Part shown: in pieces, positions 16,743-26,249 of the stretch
Position numbering within the stretch: position 1 is the first letter of the stretch
Layout of the letters: every line of letters starts with the position of its first letter
Assembly (NCBI RefSeq): GCF_000336575.1
Contig: NZ_AOPO01000011.1
Location: forward strand, 62,001-126,000
Reading direction: 5' to 3'
DNA from: Vreelandella titanicae BH1
GTDB lineage: Bacteria > Pseudomonadota > Gammaproteobacteria > Pseudomonadales > Halomonadaceae
DNA: 64,000 nucleotides
Notes under the pieces: model-generated
The model's input: the letters and a program-made list of their open reading frames with translations, nothing else
The model's database searches: none
What the model was told of the DNA's origin: nothing
Program-made: the position numbers and the translations under genes

Positions 16743-19055
16743 TTACTTAATAACTATCATCCTAAGTCGTAAAGCATTGCCGATAACGCTTACTGAAGAG
16801 AGTGACATCGCTGCTGCAGCAATTATTGGCGATAACAAAATGCCGGTGAAGGGGTACAAGATTCCAGCAGCAATGGGAATACCTGCCGCATTGTAGGCAA
16901 AAGCAAAAAACAGATTTTGGCGGATATTGCGCATGGTGGCTTTTGAAAGCTGGTGTGCCGTGGCAATACCGGTAAGATCCCCACGCAGTAGGGTAATTCC
17001 AGCACTTTCTATCGCCACATCGGTGCCGGTTCCCATGGCAATGCCGACATCTGCTGTTGCCAGTGCGGGGGCATCATTCACGCCATCGCCGGCCATGACA
17101 ACAATGCGCCCTTCATCGCGGAGACGCTGAATCACCCGGCCCTTGTCTTCTGGAAGCACTTCAGCTTCGACCTCATCAATGCCTAGCCGACGCGCCACAG
17201 CTTCTGCGGAGGTACGATTATCGCCTGTCAGCATCACCACTCGAATACCGTCAGCCTGTAGTGAGCGGATGGCTTCTTCGGTGGTTTCCTTGACCGGATC
17301 GGCAATGGCGAGAAGACCAGCCAAATTCCCGTCGATGCTCGCAAAGATGACCGTAGCACCGTCACTGCGCAATTGATCGGCATGTGTGTCTTGAGACTGG
17401 GTGTTAACGCCTTCGCTTTCCATCAAGAGCCGATTGCCCAGGGCAATACGCTTGCCATCTATCTGGCCTATAACGCCCATGCCGTTGGGAGCCTCAAAGT
17501 CCAACGCTTCTGTTAATTTTACCTCTGCCTCTTTAGCCTTCTCGACTATCGCATGGGCCAAGGGATGCTCGCTGCCTCGCTCAAGGCTAGCTGCCAAGCT
17601 CAAAAGCTCCGATTCAGCAATGCCCTCAGTGAGAATCAACTCGGTCACTCGAGGTTTGCCTTCGGTAAGCGTGCCGGTTTTGTCGACGACGACGGTATCG
17701 ACCTTCTCTAGACGTTCAAGAGCTTCGGCGTCGCGGATCAACACACCTAACTGGGCACCGCGCCCTACACCGACCATAATCGACATGGGGGTAGCGAGGC
17801 CTAGCGCGCACGGGCAGGCAATGATCAGAACACTAACCGCCGCAATCAGGCCAAACGCCATCGGCGGGGTAGGGCCCCACAATGACCAGGCGATGAAAGC
17901 CACAACGGCAATGAGAATAACGACGGGTACAAAGATGCTGGCGACTTTGTCGGCAAGCCCTTGAATGGGTGCGCGGCTGCGCTGGGCGCTGGCGACCATT
18001 TGCACAATCTGCGACAGCATGGTGTCCTGGCCCACCTTGTCAGCGCGCATGACAAAGGATCCTTGACCATTGATACTACCGCCAATGACGCCATCGCCGA
18101 CTTCCTTTTTCACCGCTAGTGGTTCGCCGGTAACCATGGATTCGTCAACGTTGGAGCGACCTTCCATCACTTCGCCATCTAATGGCACCTTATCGCCGGG
18201 GCGCACCCGGAGACGGTCCCCTACCTGAACCTGGTCAAGAGAGATATCTTCCTCATTGCCCTGATCATCAAGGCGTCGAGCGGTAGCGGGTGCTAGGTCG
18301 AGCAGAGCACGAATAGCACCAGAGGTTTTTTCACGAGCGCGTAGTTCTAATACTTGCCCCAGTAAAACTAAAACGACAATCACTGCTGCAGCTTCGAAAT
18401 AAACGGCCACCGAGCCATCGGCTTGACGGAAGGTGTCGGGAAAGATGCCCGGTGTGAGGGTGGCCAGCAAACTGTAGATCAACGCGGTGCCGGTACCGAT
18501 CGCGATTAGCGTGAACATATTAAGGCTGCGATGCACTAACGAACGCCATCCGCGTATAAAGAATGGCCAACCTGCCCAGACGACTACCGGCGTTGCCAGC
18601 AGCAGTTGAACCCAGTTAGAGGTTTGCTGGGAAATAAAATGCATAAGGCCAAACACGTGGCCACCCATTTCTAGGGCAAACACGGGCAGGGTCAGTACGA
18701 GGCCGATCCAGAAACGCCGGGTCATGTCCTTGAGTTCGTCCGAAGGGCCGGTGTCGGCAGACACAGTCTCAGGTTCCAACGCCATGCCGCAGATTGGGCA
18801 GTCGCCTGGGCCTTCTCGTCGAACTTCTGGGTGCATCGGGCAAGTATAAATAGATCCCGAGGGTGCTGACGCTTGTGACTGTTTGCTTGGCTCAAGATAC
18901 GCATCAGGCTTGGCAACAAACTTTTCCTGACACTTTTCTGAGCAGAAGTACCATGTCTTACCCGCGTGATTGGCACGGTGGTGAGTAGCATGGGGATCAA
19001 CGTCCATGCCACAAACAGGGTCTTTCACTTTTGTCTCGGCATGGTCTTCAGACAT
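16743..19055 (-). CDS. copA: Copper-translocating P1B-type ATPase with N-terminal YHS domain
   Basis: A 770-residue heavy-metal P-type ATPase that exports Cu+ from the cytoplasm. In order: a YHS metal-binding domain (about residues 10-55, KDPVCGMDV and YFCSEKC), a short heavy-metal-binding domain (CPMHPEV ... CPICGM, about 72-95), membrane helices, the actuator motif TGEP, the metal-site CPC at 414-416, the phosphorylation motif DKTGTLTEG with Asp458, the SEHPLA HP motif, and GDGVNDAPA. The classical CxxC HMA domain is absent, as in other YHS-headed copper ATPases. The start at ATG 19055 has GGGGGA about 8 bases upstream. A short upstream ORF overlaps the start region. Confidence 0.95.
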   Translation of the reverse strand: MSEDHAETKVKDPVCGMDVDPHATHHRANHAGKTWYFCSEKCQEKFVAKPDAYLEPSKQSQASAPSGSIYTCPMHPEVRREGPGDCPICGMALEPETVSADTGPSDELKDMTRRFWIGLVLTLPVFALEMGGHVFGLMHFISQQTSNWVQLLLATPVVVWAGWPFFIRGWRSLVHRSLNMFTLIAIGTGTALIYSLLATLTPGIFPDTFRQADGSVAVYFEAAAVIVVLVLLGQVLELRAREKTSGAIRALLDLAPATARRLDDQGNEEDISLDQVQVGDRLRVRPGDKVPLDGEVMEGRSNVDESMVTGEPLAVKKEVGDGVIGGSINGQGSFVMRADKVGQDTMLSQIVQMVASAQRSRAPIQGLADKVASIFVPVVILIAVVAFIAWSLWGPTPPMAFGLIAAVSVLIIACPCALGLATPMSIMVGVGRGAQLGVLIRDAEALERLEKVDTVVVDKTGTLTEGKPRVTELILTEGIAESELLSLAASLERGSEHPLAHAIVEKAKEAEVKLTEALDFEAPNGMGVIGQIDGKRIALGNRLLMESEGVNTQSQDTHADQLRSDGATVIFASIDGNLAGLLAIADPVKETTEEAIRSLQADGIRVVMLTGDNRTSAEAVARRLGIDEVEAEVLPEDKGRVIQRLRDEGRIVVMAGDGVNDAPALATADVGIAMGTGTDVAIESAGITLLRGDLTGIATAHQLSKATMRNIRQNLFFAFAYNAAGIPIAAGILYPFTGILLSPIIAAAAMSLSSVSVIGNALRLRMIVIK

Positions 19056-19104
19056 CGTTCATTCCCCCGGTTTGGCGAACAAGGCGCACGACCTCGTGCT
19101 CTTT
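19056..19104. repeat. Copy 1 of a 49-base repeat shared with 26088-26136
   Basis: The stretch around GTTTGGCGAACAAGGC, ending in a hairpin-forming GCAC...GTGC block, recurs at 26088-26136 with most bases conserved. Read on the minus strand, both copies encode LVRQTG-x-MN near a stop codon. Here that frame ends overlapping the copA ATG. A plausible ribosome site (AAAGG) and ATG at 19133-19135 open a leucine-rich short ORF (MSSRLLELLELK...), which reaches the conserved frame only if one A of an AAAA run is skipped. Confidence 0.6.
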
Positions 19105-19242
19105 TAAGTTCTAATAGCTCTAATAGTCTAGAACTCATGTGCAGCCTTTAAGTCAAATATGTGGCATGGCAGGTGTTTGTATCAGCCTACTAAGAGATGT
19201 TGTATCTGGCGATTACACGGGGGATTTAGCAAAAAATGCCAC

Positions 19243-20007
19243 CTAAAACATTAACCTGACACCCGCAACCACACCGGTGTCTTCGCTACTATCTCCACTA
19301 GCACGAGAAAGGTCGGCGGTATCGCCATACTCTTTTACCCAGTAAGCGCCCACGTACGGAGCGAAGCGGCGGGTGACCTCGTAGCCGAGACGCATCCCCA
19401 CACGCACTGAGTTGAGCCCCTCGCCCACACCAAACTCCTCGACTTCACTGGCAGCAACGGCAATTTCAGTACGTGGTTGAAGATAAAGGCGTTGCGTCAG
19501 GCGCAGGTCGTATTCGCCCTCAAAGCTGGCGGCTAGATCGCCGTCATCGCTCAGCTGTAGGGCGACATCGGTTTCGATGCCGTAGGGCATCACCCCTTGC
19601 AGGCCCACCACGCCATAGGTGCGCTCGGCGTGGTCATCGGAAAAGACGCCACCCTGATAACCCACGCCGCCCTGTAACTCCCAAAAGTCGGCAACTAGGC
19701 GGCTGTACAGCAGTTCAAGGGATTCGAACTCAGCATCCTCGCCGTCGCCTTGGATGTTCTCGCCTTCCGATTTGAGGTACACGCGGTTAACATCGCCGCC
19801 GTACCAGCCTTGAAAGTCCCACACAACGGCCTCTTCGCCGTTGTCGGGCACGCTATATTCAAGGCGATCAAAGAGCGCCATCCCCATATTGTGTTCCATC
19901 ATCGGGGCTGGCCAATCATTCGGCGCGTCGTAACCATCTTCCGCCTGGGCAGCGGTGGTCATGGCAAACGCTAAGCTAATGCCAGTGAAGTAGAACTTGG
20001 CTTTCAT
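19243..20007 (-). CDS. copB: Outer-membrane copper resistance protein CopB/PcoB
   Basis: A 254-residue exported protein with signal peptide (GISLAFAMTTAAQA) and a CopB beta-barrel domain (alternating hydrophobic strands such as ELLYSRLVADFWELQGGVGY and a terminal aromatic residue, VRLMF). Family role: copper tolerance at the outer membrane alongside the multicopper oxidase. The Met/His-rich linker found before the barrel in many CopB proteins is almost absent; only PAPMMEHNMGM remains, so this is a short form. It starts 9 bases after the oxidase stop, so the two are co-transcribed. Confidence 0.93.
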   Translation of the reverse strand: MKAKFYFTGISLAFAMTTAAQAEDGYDAPNDWPAPMMEHNMGMALFDRLEYSVPDNGEEAVVWDFQGWYGGDVNRVYLKSEGENIQGDGEDAEFESLELLYSRLVADFWELQGGVGYQGGVFSDDHAERTYGVVGLQGVMPYGIETDVALQLSDDGDLAASFEGEYDLRLTQRLYLQPRTEIAVAASEVEEFGVGEGLNSVRVGMRLGYEVTRRFAPYVGAYWVKEYGDTADLSRASGDSSEDTGVVAGVRLMF

Positions 20008-20016
20008 ACTGCCTCC

Positions 20017-21890
20017 TTAAGAAACCTGAACAACGCGGAACATGCCAGCATCCATGTGATAAAGCAGATGGCAATGGAAGGCCCAACTGCCTTCGGCATC
20101 TGCCGTGATCAGCGCCGAAACCCGCTCGCCGGGCTTAACATTCAGGGTGTGTTTACGCGGAATCAGCTCACCCTGACCGTTTTCCAGCTCCATCCACATG
20201 CCGTGTAGGTGAATGGGGTGTTCCATCATGGTGTCGTTGATCAGTATTAAGCGCAGCCGCTCGTCTTTCTCGAAGTGAATTGGCCCAGTTACTTCGCTAA
20301 ACTTCTTGCCGTCGAACGACCACATGTAGCGTTCCATGTTGCCGGTGAGGTGCAGTTCAAGCTCGCGTCTGGGCTCGCGGCGGTCGGGCCATGGCGGAAG
20401 GCCTTCAAGTCTCGGTAAACCAGAACACGACGCTCATCGGGGTCAATGCCTATGCCCACTTGACCATAGCGTGAGCCCGGCTGGGCGTCGCCAGCTGCCA
20501 ACATACCGCTTGCGAGCATGTTGCGCTGCTCTCCGGCCATGCCATTGGAGTGATCCATGTTGTTCATACCCGACATATCCGAATGGTCTATTCCTTCCAT
20601 GTTGGAATGATCCATACCCTCCATATTTGACATAGCCGAGTGATCCATTTCTTCCATGCTGGCGTGGTCCATCCCCTGCATGTTCGACATGCCCGAATGG
20701 TCCATTCCTTCCATAGTGGAATGATCCATGCTGGTCATGCCGTGGGCACCCATGGCTTCCATACCGCGGTCAGCAATTTGGCGATGGTCCGGAATCTCCG
20801 CCTGCATGCCTTCGCGCGGGGCTAAAGTGGCGCGAGCGTAGCCGCTGCGATCCATGGATTCGGCGAAGATGGTGTAGGCCTGATCGTCTTCGGGTGACAC
20901 CAAAACGTCGTAGGTTTCGGCAACGCCGATTCGGAACTCATCGACAGGTACGGGCTGAACCGGTTGGCCGTCGGCGGCCACTACGGTCATTTTGAGGCCG
21001 GGTATACGTACATCAAAGTAGGACATTGCCGAGCCGTTGATCACTCGCAGTCGTACACGTTCGCCCGGCTTGAACAGCGCGCTCCAGTTTTCCTCAGGGG
21101 AATGGCCGTTGAGTAGGTAGGTGTAGGTGCTGCCAGTGACATCCGCGATGTCCCGCGAACTCATACGCATTTTGGCCCACATGCCGCGCATCTCGGCGGT
21201 GGGGGCCAAGCCGTTTTGCCGTACATCGGCGAAGAAATCGGCAACCGTGCGTTCCTGGAAGTTGTAGTAGCCCTCCATGGTTTTCAGGTTGCGAAACACC
21301 GACATGGGGTCTTCAAAGGTCCAGTCGGTGAGCAGTATCACGTGCTCGCGGTCATAGCGGAAGGTTTCGCGCTCGGCGGCGTCGATAATCAGCGGCCCCA
21401 CGTGGCCTAGCTGCTCCTGCATGCCGGAGTGGCTGTGATACCAGTAGGTGCCATTCTGGCGCACAGGGAAACGGTAGGTGAAGGTTTCACCGGGCGCAAT
21501 GCCAGCAAAGCTTACCCCTGGTACCCCATCCATTTCCGGGGGCAGAATTAAGCCGTGCCAGTGAATGGAGGTGGACTCATCGAGCAGATTGGTGACGCGC
21601 AGCACTGCGTCCTGGCCTTCCTTCAGGCGAATCAACGGGCCGGGGCTGGTGCCGTTGATACTAAAAGTGCTCGCTTCCTGGCCATCAATCGGAATGGATT
21701 CACGCCGGATGGCCAGCGATACCACCGGGCCTTCTTCCACGCCTTTGGAATAGACGTTTGTACGCCCCCAGGGGTTGGCCCAGGCGGGGCTTAAGCCTAT
21801 TGCTGCGGCGGAACCTAACCCTAGCGCCGCGCCGCCTTTCAACACCTGGCGACGTGAGAGTGGGTGGGTGATGATGTTCGAACGCGTCAT
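20017..21890 (-). pseudogene. pcoA: Periplasmic multicopper oxidase (CopA/PcoA type), frameshifted
   Basis: The gene has ATG 21890, GGGAG upstream, a Tat signal ([15 protein letters not shown]) and three cupredoxin domains. Copper motifs: [20 protein letters not shown] and AFHCHLLYHMDAGM, so all trinuclear and type-1 ligands are encoded. A Met/His-rich insert lies at about residues 388-451. Near 20394-20400 the frame shifts: one C appears to be missing (minus strand TTCCGCC where TTCCCGCC restores the family sequence). The first frame then runs to a stop at 20289 and the last third, with the HCH motif, is read in another frame. Correcting one base gives a full-length protein. Either a sequencing error or a recent inactivation. 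Family role: oxidation or sequestration of periplasmic Cu+. Confidence 0.88.
20538..20729 (-). repeat. Coding repeat: Met/His-rich copper-binding units in the oxidase
   Basis: Three 19-residue units built on MDHSxMEGMDHSxMSNM, then a partial fourth. Such MDHSxM repeats are typical metal-binding inserts of CopA/PcoA oxidases. The repeats are imperfect at DNA level. Confidence 0.85.
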
Positions 21891-21958
21891 ATAAAGCTCC
21901 CATCGCTGATGAATATCATCATCTTGGGGGAGCAAGCTGAATCAACGCTGAAAAACAG

Positions 21959-23293
21959 TTAAGCGGATGTCACTGCCGTTAATGGGAGCGTGGTGATAAC
22001 CCGCAGACCACCCAGTGGGCTGCGCTCAAACTGGCAGTGACCGTGATAGCGTTCTACCAGCTGCGTCAAAATAGCAAGCCCCAGGCCGTAACCGGGATGG
22101 CGTTCATCCAGCCGAGTGCCACGCTCACCTAAACGAGGTATGTCGCTTTCCGCGACGCCGGGACCGTCATCATCAACAGTTAGCATGAGCGTTTGTGGCG
22201 TAACGTTGATATGGCAACAAATCTCTTGTTTGGCCCATTTGCCAGCGTTATCCAGCACAATGCCCAATATTTCGGAGTAATCGTGGGCATCAATAGGGAC
22301 CTGGTCACGCTGATTAATTGCCTGCGTTAGTTCGAACGCCTGCTGAGGGTAGAGACTACGGAACATGCTCATTAGGCGTTGACTGTCGCGGATGAGGTGG
22401 GTCAAACGCCCCGCATGAGGGCCTGCGATACGCGCACGGCGAAGCTCGGCATCCAATTGTACGTTGATATCTTCTAGCCGCATCAGAAGCTTATGGCGGC
22501 GGCTGTCGTCAATTGGCCGGCTGCCCCTGAGCACTTGGGTGATCGCCGCCAACGGTGTTTTAAGCGCATGAGAAAGGTTGGCAACTGACTCCCGTGAGCG
22601 TTGCAAACGTAGGTCGATGTCATCCATAAAGCGATTGAGCTGCGCGACCAAGCCATCTAGCTCGGCGGGCGCGTTCAGAGAGAGTCGCTGACGCTCGCCT
22701 GCTTGCAGGGCTTCAAGCTGATCACGCAACTGCCACAGGGGCTGCAAACCACGGTTAACGGCCAACATGTTGAGCGCGACCAGAACCGAAAGTAAGCCTG
22801 CAGCAATACCGCCTACCCACCAGTGCAACGTGGCTAGCCCATTTTCTACCTGAGAAAAATCCTCACCAATCAGCAATACGCCGGTGCTGTCCTGCCACTC
22901 GAAATGCTGGCGATACACCAGCAAATGGCGCTTGCCACGCTTGACCTCGATGAGCGCATTACCTTCTTCGTTCAGTAACATTGCGAGCTGTCTCTGCCAC
23001 TCTGGGTCTGAGGCGCTGGTCTCACCATTGAGACGTAGTACGTAAAGGTGATGAAATACTTGGTAAGTTTTGCTAGTCGAGACGAGCGATATGGGCATTG
23101 CCAACCGGTCATTTTCTAACTGTGATACAGCATGTACGGCTTCACGCTTGAGGCGTTCACCAAGAAAATCCTTAGCAAGCTTTTGCAGAAACACGCCGTG
23201 CAGCAACCATGTCAAGCCAACAACCAGCAACGCGACGCCGCCCAGCCAAGCTAGTAGACGAAACCGTAAGCTGCGTTTATCAACGTGAAACAA
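21959..23293 (-). CDS. copS: Copper-responsive sensor histidine kinase (CopS-like)
   Basis: A membrane sensor kinase with two membrane segments flanking a periplasmic domain, a HAMP-like linker, and a kinase core: H-box LSHALKTPLAA, N-box LDNAGKWA, G boxes DDGPGV and GYGLGLAIL. The frame is open further upstream to an ATG at 23374, but that part overlaps the coding end of copR. TTG 23293, overlapping the copR stop region by 14 bases, is the more natural start and gives 444 residues. It senses periplasmic copper by analogy with CopS/PcoS; the ligand is inferred from the neighbourhood. Confidence 0.85.
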   Translation of the reverse strand: MFHVDKRSLRFRLLAWLGGVALLVVGLTWLLHGVFLQKLAKDFLGERLKREAVHAVSQLENDRLAMPISLVSTSKTYQVFHHLYVLRLNGETSASDPEWQRQLAMLLNEEGNALIEVKRGKRHLLVYRQHFEWQDSTGVLLIGEDFSQVENGLATLHWWVGGIAAGLLSVLVALNMLAVNRGLQPLWQLRDQLEALQAGERQRLSLNAPAELDGLVAQLNRFMDDIDLRLQRSRESVANLSHALKTPLAAITQVLRGSRPIDDSRRHKLLMRLEDINVQLDAELRRARIAGPHAGRLTHLIRDSQRLMSMFRSLYPQQAFELTQAINQRDQVPIDAHDYSEILGIVLDNAGKWAKQEICCHINVTPQTLMLTVDDDGPGVAESDIPRLGERGTRLDERHPGYGLGLAILTQLVERYHGHCQFERSPLGGLRVITTLPLTAVTSA

Positions 23294-23945
23294 AAATATA
23301 CCCCTGGCCGCGGCGCGTCTGGGTGATCGACTTGCCAAGGTAACGGCGCAGACGCGCCACGTATACCTCAACAAGGTTAGGTGCGGCGGCGTCTTGCTCC
23401 AACGCGTAAAGCTGTTCTAGCAGTCGCTCCTTGGAGTGAATGCGATCGGGGTGAAGCATCAGGTAACGCAGTAGCCGAAACTCGGTGGCAGTAAGCGAAC
23501 GCCATGCTGATTCTTCGCTGCAAACACGTTGGCTCGCTTCATCCAAGGAGACACCGTTGAGAGTGATGACTTGGGATAGCTGGCCAGACCGCCTGCGCAG
23601 TAGTGCCTTTAGGCGTGCCATCAGTTCGGCTTCGTGAAAGGGTTTAGTGAGGTAGTCGTCGGCCCCGGTTTCCAAGCCAACTACCTTGTCTTCCCACGTA
23701 TCGCGCGCGGTGAGTATCAAAACAGGAGTAGTACGTTTTTGTTTACGCCACTGGGTGAGTAGTTCAAGCCCCGAGCCATCGGGTAACCCAATATCTAGGA
23801 TGACAAGCTCGTACTCTTCGGTTGCCATAAACGACGCAGCCGCCTTGACAGAGGCGGCTACATCGACGAGGTAACCGTTGTCTTTCAGACTTTCAGCTAG
23901 GCTCTCGGCTAACAGGTCATCATCTTCCAGAAACAACAGTTTCAT
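23280..23945 (-). CDS. copR: OmpR-type response regulator (CopR-like)
   Basis: A 221-residue response regulator: receiver domain (EDD at 7-9, phospho-acceptor Asp51 in LVILDIGLPDG, Lys101 in YLTKPF) and a C-terminal OmpR/PhoB winged helix (about 125-221, ATEFRLLRYLMLH ... VEVYVARLRRYLG). It pairs with the overlapping kinase gene. From its place within the copper cluster it should activate the copper genes in response to copper. Two direct-repeat sites at 24509-24526 and 26265-26282 are candidate binding sites. Confidence 0.93.
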   Translation of the reverse strand: MKLLFLEDDDLLAESLAESLKDNGYLVDVAASVKAAASFMATEEYELVILDIGLPDGSGLELLTQWRKQKRTTPVLILTARDTWEDKVVGLETGADDYLTKPFHEAELMARLKALLRRRSGQLSQVITLNGVSLDEASQRVCSEESAWRSLTATEFRLLRYLMLHPDRIHSKERLLEQLYALEQDAAAPNLVEVYVARLRRYLGKSITQTRRGQGYIFVSR

Positions 23946-23959
23946 AAGCTGATATCGCG

Positions 23960-24466
23960 TTAAAAGTTAATATCACCATACATTCCTGATTCATAATGAC
24001 CAGGGATATTGCAGGCGTACTCCAGACTGTCAACATCTGAGGAAGCCGTCCATACCAGCGTTTTGGTTTCACCTCCCCCGATGGTGATAGACGGCATTTG
24101 CCCGCCATGCGCACCTTCCGCCATGTCGTGACCACCGTGTCCGCCATGACCTTCACCATGACCACTACTCATTTCTTGCATCATCTTACGGTGCTCTTCC
24201 TGGGCGGCTTTATCACCTATCACGAACTCATGCTCAAGATTACCGGTGTTGGAAATTTCAAATTTAATGGTCTCACCGGCGGTAACTTGGATATCTTCAG
24301 GATCAAACCACATATCGCCTGCTTCAAAGCTAATAGTGCGATCAACATCGGCAGAGCTCGCGTCATTGAGAGAACCATCATGTTCGCCCGCTGCCCAAGA
24401 GGTGGACCCCATAACACAGAGTGATATTGTCAGTAGACTGTAGGTCAGGTAGGTCTTGCGCATCAT
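23960..24466 (-). CDS. Periplasmic cupredoxin (CopI/azurin-plastocyanin-like)
   Basis: A 168-residue exported blue-copper protein. A signal peptide (LLTISLCVMGSTSWA) is followed by a cupredoxin domain with the type-1 ligands in the expected order: His in LEHEF, then Cys, His and Met in ACNIPGHYESGM. A His/Gly-rich loop (around HGEGHGGHGGH) is inserted between strands and may bind extra copper. It resembles the CopI proteins that give copper tolerance in some proteobacteria. AGAGG lies 5 bases before the paired ATG codons. It is the first gene after the shared-motif promoter and leads into copRS 14 bases downstream. Confidence 0.88.
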   Translation of the reverse strand: MMRKTYLTYSLLTISLCVMGSTSWAAGEHDGSLNDASSADVDRTISFEAGDMWFDPEDIQVTAGETIKFEISNTGNLEHEFVIGDKAAQEEHRKMMQEMSSGHGEGHGGHGGHDMAEGAHGGQMPSITIGGGETKTLVWTASSDVDSLEYACNIPGHYESGMYGDINF

Positions 24467-24493
24467 GTTTACCTCTTAGTGGTGTACCTAAGC

Positions 24494-24526
24494 GTTATAG
24501 CGTACCAACCTGAAATGAGCCTGAAC
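24494..24526 (-). promoter_or_regulatory. CopR-type promoter motif, copy 1 (ahead of the cupredoxin gene)
   Basis: On the minus strand: direct repeat TTCAGG, 5 bases, TTCAGG, then TTGGTACG and a -10 of type GCTATAAC. The 11-base repeat spacing suits an OmpR-family dimer, and the motif replaces a normal -35, as at activator-dependent promoters. The same 33-base block occurs at 26250-26282. Confidence 0.55.
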
Positions 24527-24542
24527 CTCATGTCATTTAGTG

Positions 24543-24712
24543 TTAGTTGCCTAAGGACACCTTCAATACAGCGGTGAGCTCGCTGCGGATTAGTGTCACG
24601 TCCATCGCCTCAATGACCTGTCGTGCATCGCTTGCAGCGCGCGGATGGTATCGGCCTTGCCTTCCGGAGAGCGTTGCTTATAGCTATTAAGCTGGACGCT
24701 TAACTAACCAGG
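24543..24712 (-). pseudogene. Broken small ORF downstream of copD
   Basis: Two adjoining frames encode YKQRSPEGKADTIRALQAMHD and VIEAMDVTLIRSELTAVLK before a stop at 24543. They join smoothly if one G is added to a GG pair, and a further T would extend the frame upstream. The piece looks like the helical C-terminus of a small protein co-transcribed with copD. I do not recognise the family. It may be a real gene hidden by indels or a remnant. Confidence 0.4.
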
Positions 24713-24726
24713 GGGATGTCCTTTCC

Positions 24727-25632
24727 TTAACCATTCGGTGATGTGACCCTTGTCAGCACCGCAGTGATCAGCAATATAACTGCGACCAGTACCATCTCCA
24801 GAGCAATACTGCGCTGTAAACGTCGTGGGGCTGTAGCGTCGCCGCTCTCAAAGGCCGGTACAAGTCGGCACTTGTTCGCGGCAGCAAATAACAGTAGCAC
24901 CGCGACAATCAATACCTTGCCGATCAAGAGCTGTCCATATGCCGTGGTGAGCAGCGGCGTAAGACCGCCCGTAAGCAGCGTGGCCAAAGTGACGCCCGCC
25001 AGCACCAACAAGCCAACCCCGTCCATGGCGATTTGCCCGAAACGAGTCAGAATGCGGGCGCTATTGCCCTGGTTGTGACGCCGTCCCACTAAGTGGAACA
25101 GCGGCCACAGTGAGGCCACCCAGAATGCCGCTGCCATCAAGTGAAAGATCAGCAAACCAGACAGAACGAGGCGAGGGGGGGGCACTGTATGTCCCACCTG
25201 CACGAACGCTAACATCACCAGTAACACGCCTACTAGGCTCAAGCTATTGGCTGTTTTCGAGAGTAGTAAGTTATTGAGCTGAATCGCCTGGACCAGCAGC
25301 AAGCCAGTAACGGCCAGTATCAGCCGCGTCCCAGGCGCACCCTCGAACACGATCCCGAGCAGCATCGGGTTGGTTGCAGCAGCCACATTGCCGCCCCCAA
25401 GGTATCCGGCTTGCAAAGGCCACTGGAACAGAACCAGGGTAACCCCCGACCAAGCAGCGAAGACACCCATGCGGACAACGCGCCTCCGGTCGTGATCAGG
25501 GAGTTGCGGAAACGCTAGGCGAAACAGCACGGCCCCCGTTGCGACTAGGGCGCTAAGGTAAACCCCGGCCGCCACGAGGATCATCGTGACGATCCAGACG
25601 TCGAGGCTATTTACGGAGTACCACCAGGCCAC
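24727..25632 (-). CDS. copD: Copper resistance membrane protein CopD
   Basis: A 301-residue inner-membrane protein with eight or so membrane segments and the CopD domain, including GAPGTRLILAV, a His-bearing segment VGHTVPPPR and LLIFHLMAAAFWVASLWPL. The conserved histidines of the family are present. The start is GTG 25632, a few bases after the copC stop (25636-25638), so translation is likely coupled to copC. Family role: copper uptake across the inner membrane together with CopC. Confidence 0.92.
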   Translation of the reverse strand: MAWWYSVNSLDVWIVTMILVAAGVYLSALVATGAVLFRLAFPQLPDHDRRRVVRMGVFAAWSGVTLVLFQWPLQAGYLGGGNVAAATNPMLLGIVFEGAPGTRLILAVTGLLLVQAIQLNNLLLSKTANSLSLVGVLLVMLAFVQVGHTVPPPRLVLSGLLIFHLMAAAFWVASLWPLFHLVGRRHNQGNSARILTRFGQIAMDGVGLLVLAGVTLATLLTGGLTPLLTTAYGQLLIGKVLIVAVLLLFAAANKCRLVPAFESGDATAPRRLQRSIALEMVLVAVILLITAVLTRVTSPNG

Positions 25633-25635
25633 GGG

Positions 25636-25997
25636 TCAGGGCTCGATCGAGAAGTTAAAACCGTCGGACATCATGTGCCCGTCATCCGATAGGCCTCGCC
25701 AACGCACCTGGTAGTTCCCAGCCGAAAGAACTTCACCGGGCTTTACGAAGTATGTTCACTACCTGGCTGACCATCAAGGGGAACTGAGCCATTCGGGCCT
25801 GTCACCTCAAACTGGGTGATGCGCATCACGCCACCAAACTCAATGCCAATTTTCGCAGGGGAGTCCTGAACGGTGTCACCATCCTTAGGCGAAGTGCTTG
25901 TGCGGCCTTCATGGACGGGTGCCGGGATTGCTAGCGAAATCAACAGTGTTGCTAAGGTAGCGTGAGCGATCAGGAGAGATCTCGTCTTCTTTTGCAT
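25636..25997 (-). pseudogene. copC: Periplasmic copper-binding protein CopC, frameshifted
   Basis: The first frame (from ATG 25997) gives a signal peptide and the CopC start (TSTSPKDGDTVQDSP, FGGVMRITQFEVTGPNG) but stops at 25743. The expected C-terminus (VKPGEVLSAGNYQVRWRG, SDDGHMMSDGFNFSI) follows at once in another frame and ends at 25636. One extra T near 25750 would join them. The mature N-terminus reads PVHEG, so the usual leading His ligand of CopC is not clearly kept. Either an indel error or a decayed gene; copD downstream is intact. Confidence 0.8.
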
Positions 25998-26079
25998 GCC
26001 GATTCCTTATATGTTTTTTCAGGGTTGAATGGATGCCGTTTCTTCATCGCGGAGGCGCTAAAACTGATTCGGTTGAGCT

Positions 26080-26235
26080 TCAGAGGCCGTTCATTCGTCC
26101 TGTTTGGCGAACAAGGCACATAGCTTTGTGCCCTTTGGGAGCTAAGAGAGCGTCCAGGAACACTTTGGCTTCAGGGGTTTCCGCCTCTTGGGCGGTGAGG
26201 TATTTGAGCAGGCATTTGGACGCGCTCTTCTTCAT
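26080..26235 (-). CDS. Small protein of unknown function, 51 residues
   Basis: An ORF from ATG 26235 to TGA 26080-26082, starting MKKSASKCLLKYLTAQEA and ending LVRQTGRMNGL. It follows the second CopR-type promoter motif by only about 15 bases, has a weak ribosome site (GAG about 10 bases upstream), and its C-terminus matches the short frame overlapping the copA start at 19056-19104. It has two cysteines (8 and 40) and one His, so metal binding is possible but not shown. I know no family for it. It may be a short regulatory or chaperone peptide at the head of the copC-copD transcript. Confidence 0.4.
   Translation of the reverse strand: MKKSASKCLLKYLTAQEAETPEAKVFLDALLAPKGHKAMCLVRQTGRMNGL
26088..26136. 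repeat. Copy 2 of the 49-base repeat shared with 19056-19104
   Basis: Matches copy 1 around GTTTGGCGAACAAGGC and the following GCAC...GTGC hairpin. In this copy the frame is open and forms the C-terminus of the 51-codon ORF. Confidence 0.6.
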
Positions 26236-26249
26236 GGAAGTAGCTCAGT

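Noticed and set aside
20386..20410. Programmed frameshifting in the multicopper oxidase
   Set aside because: No slippery heptamer or downstream structure, and the family is normally one frame.
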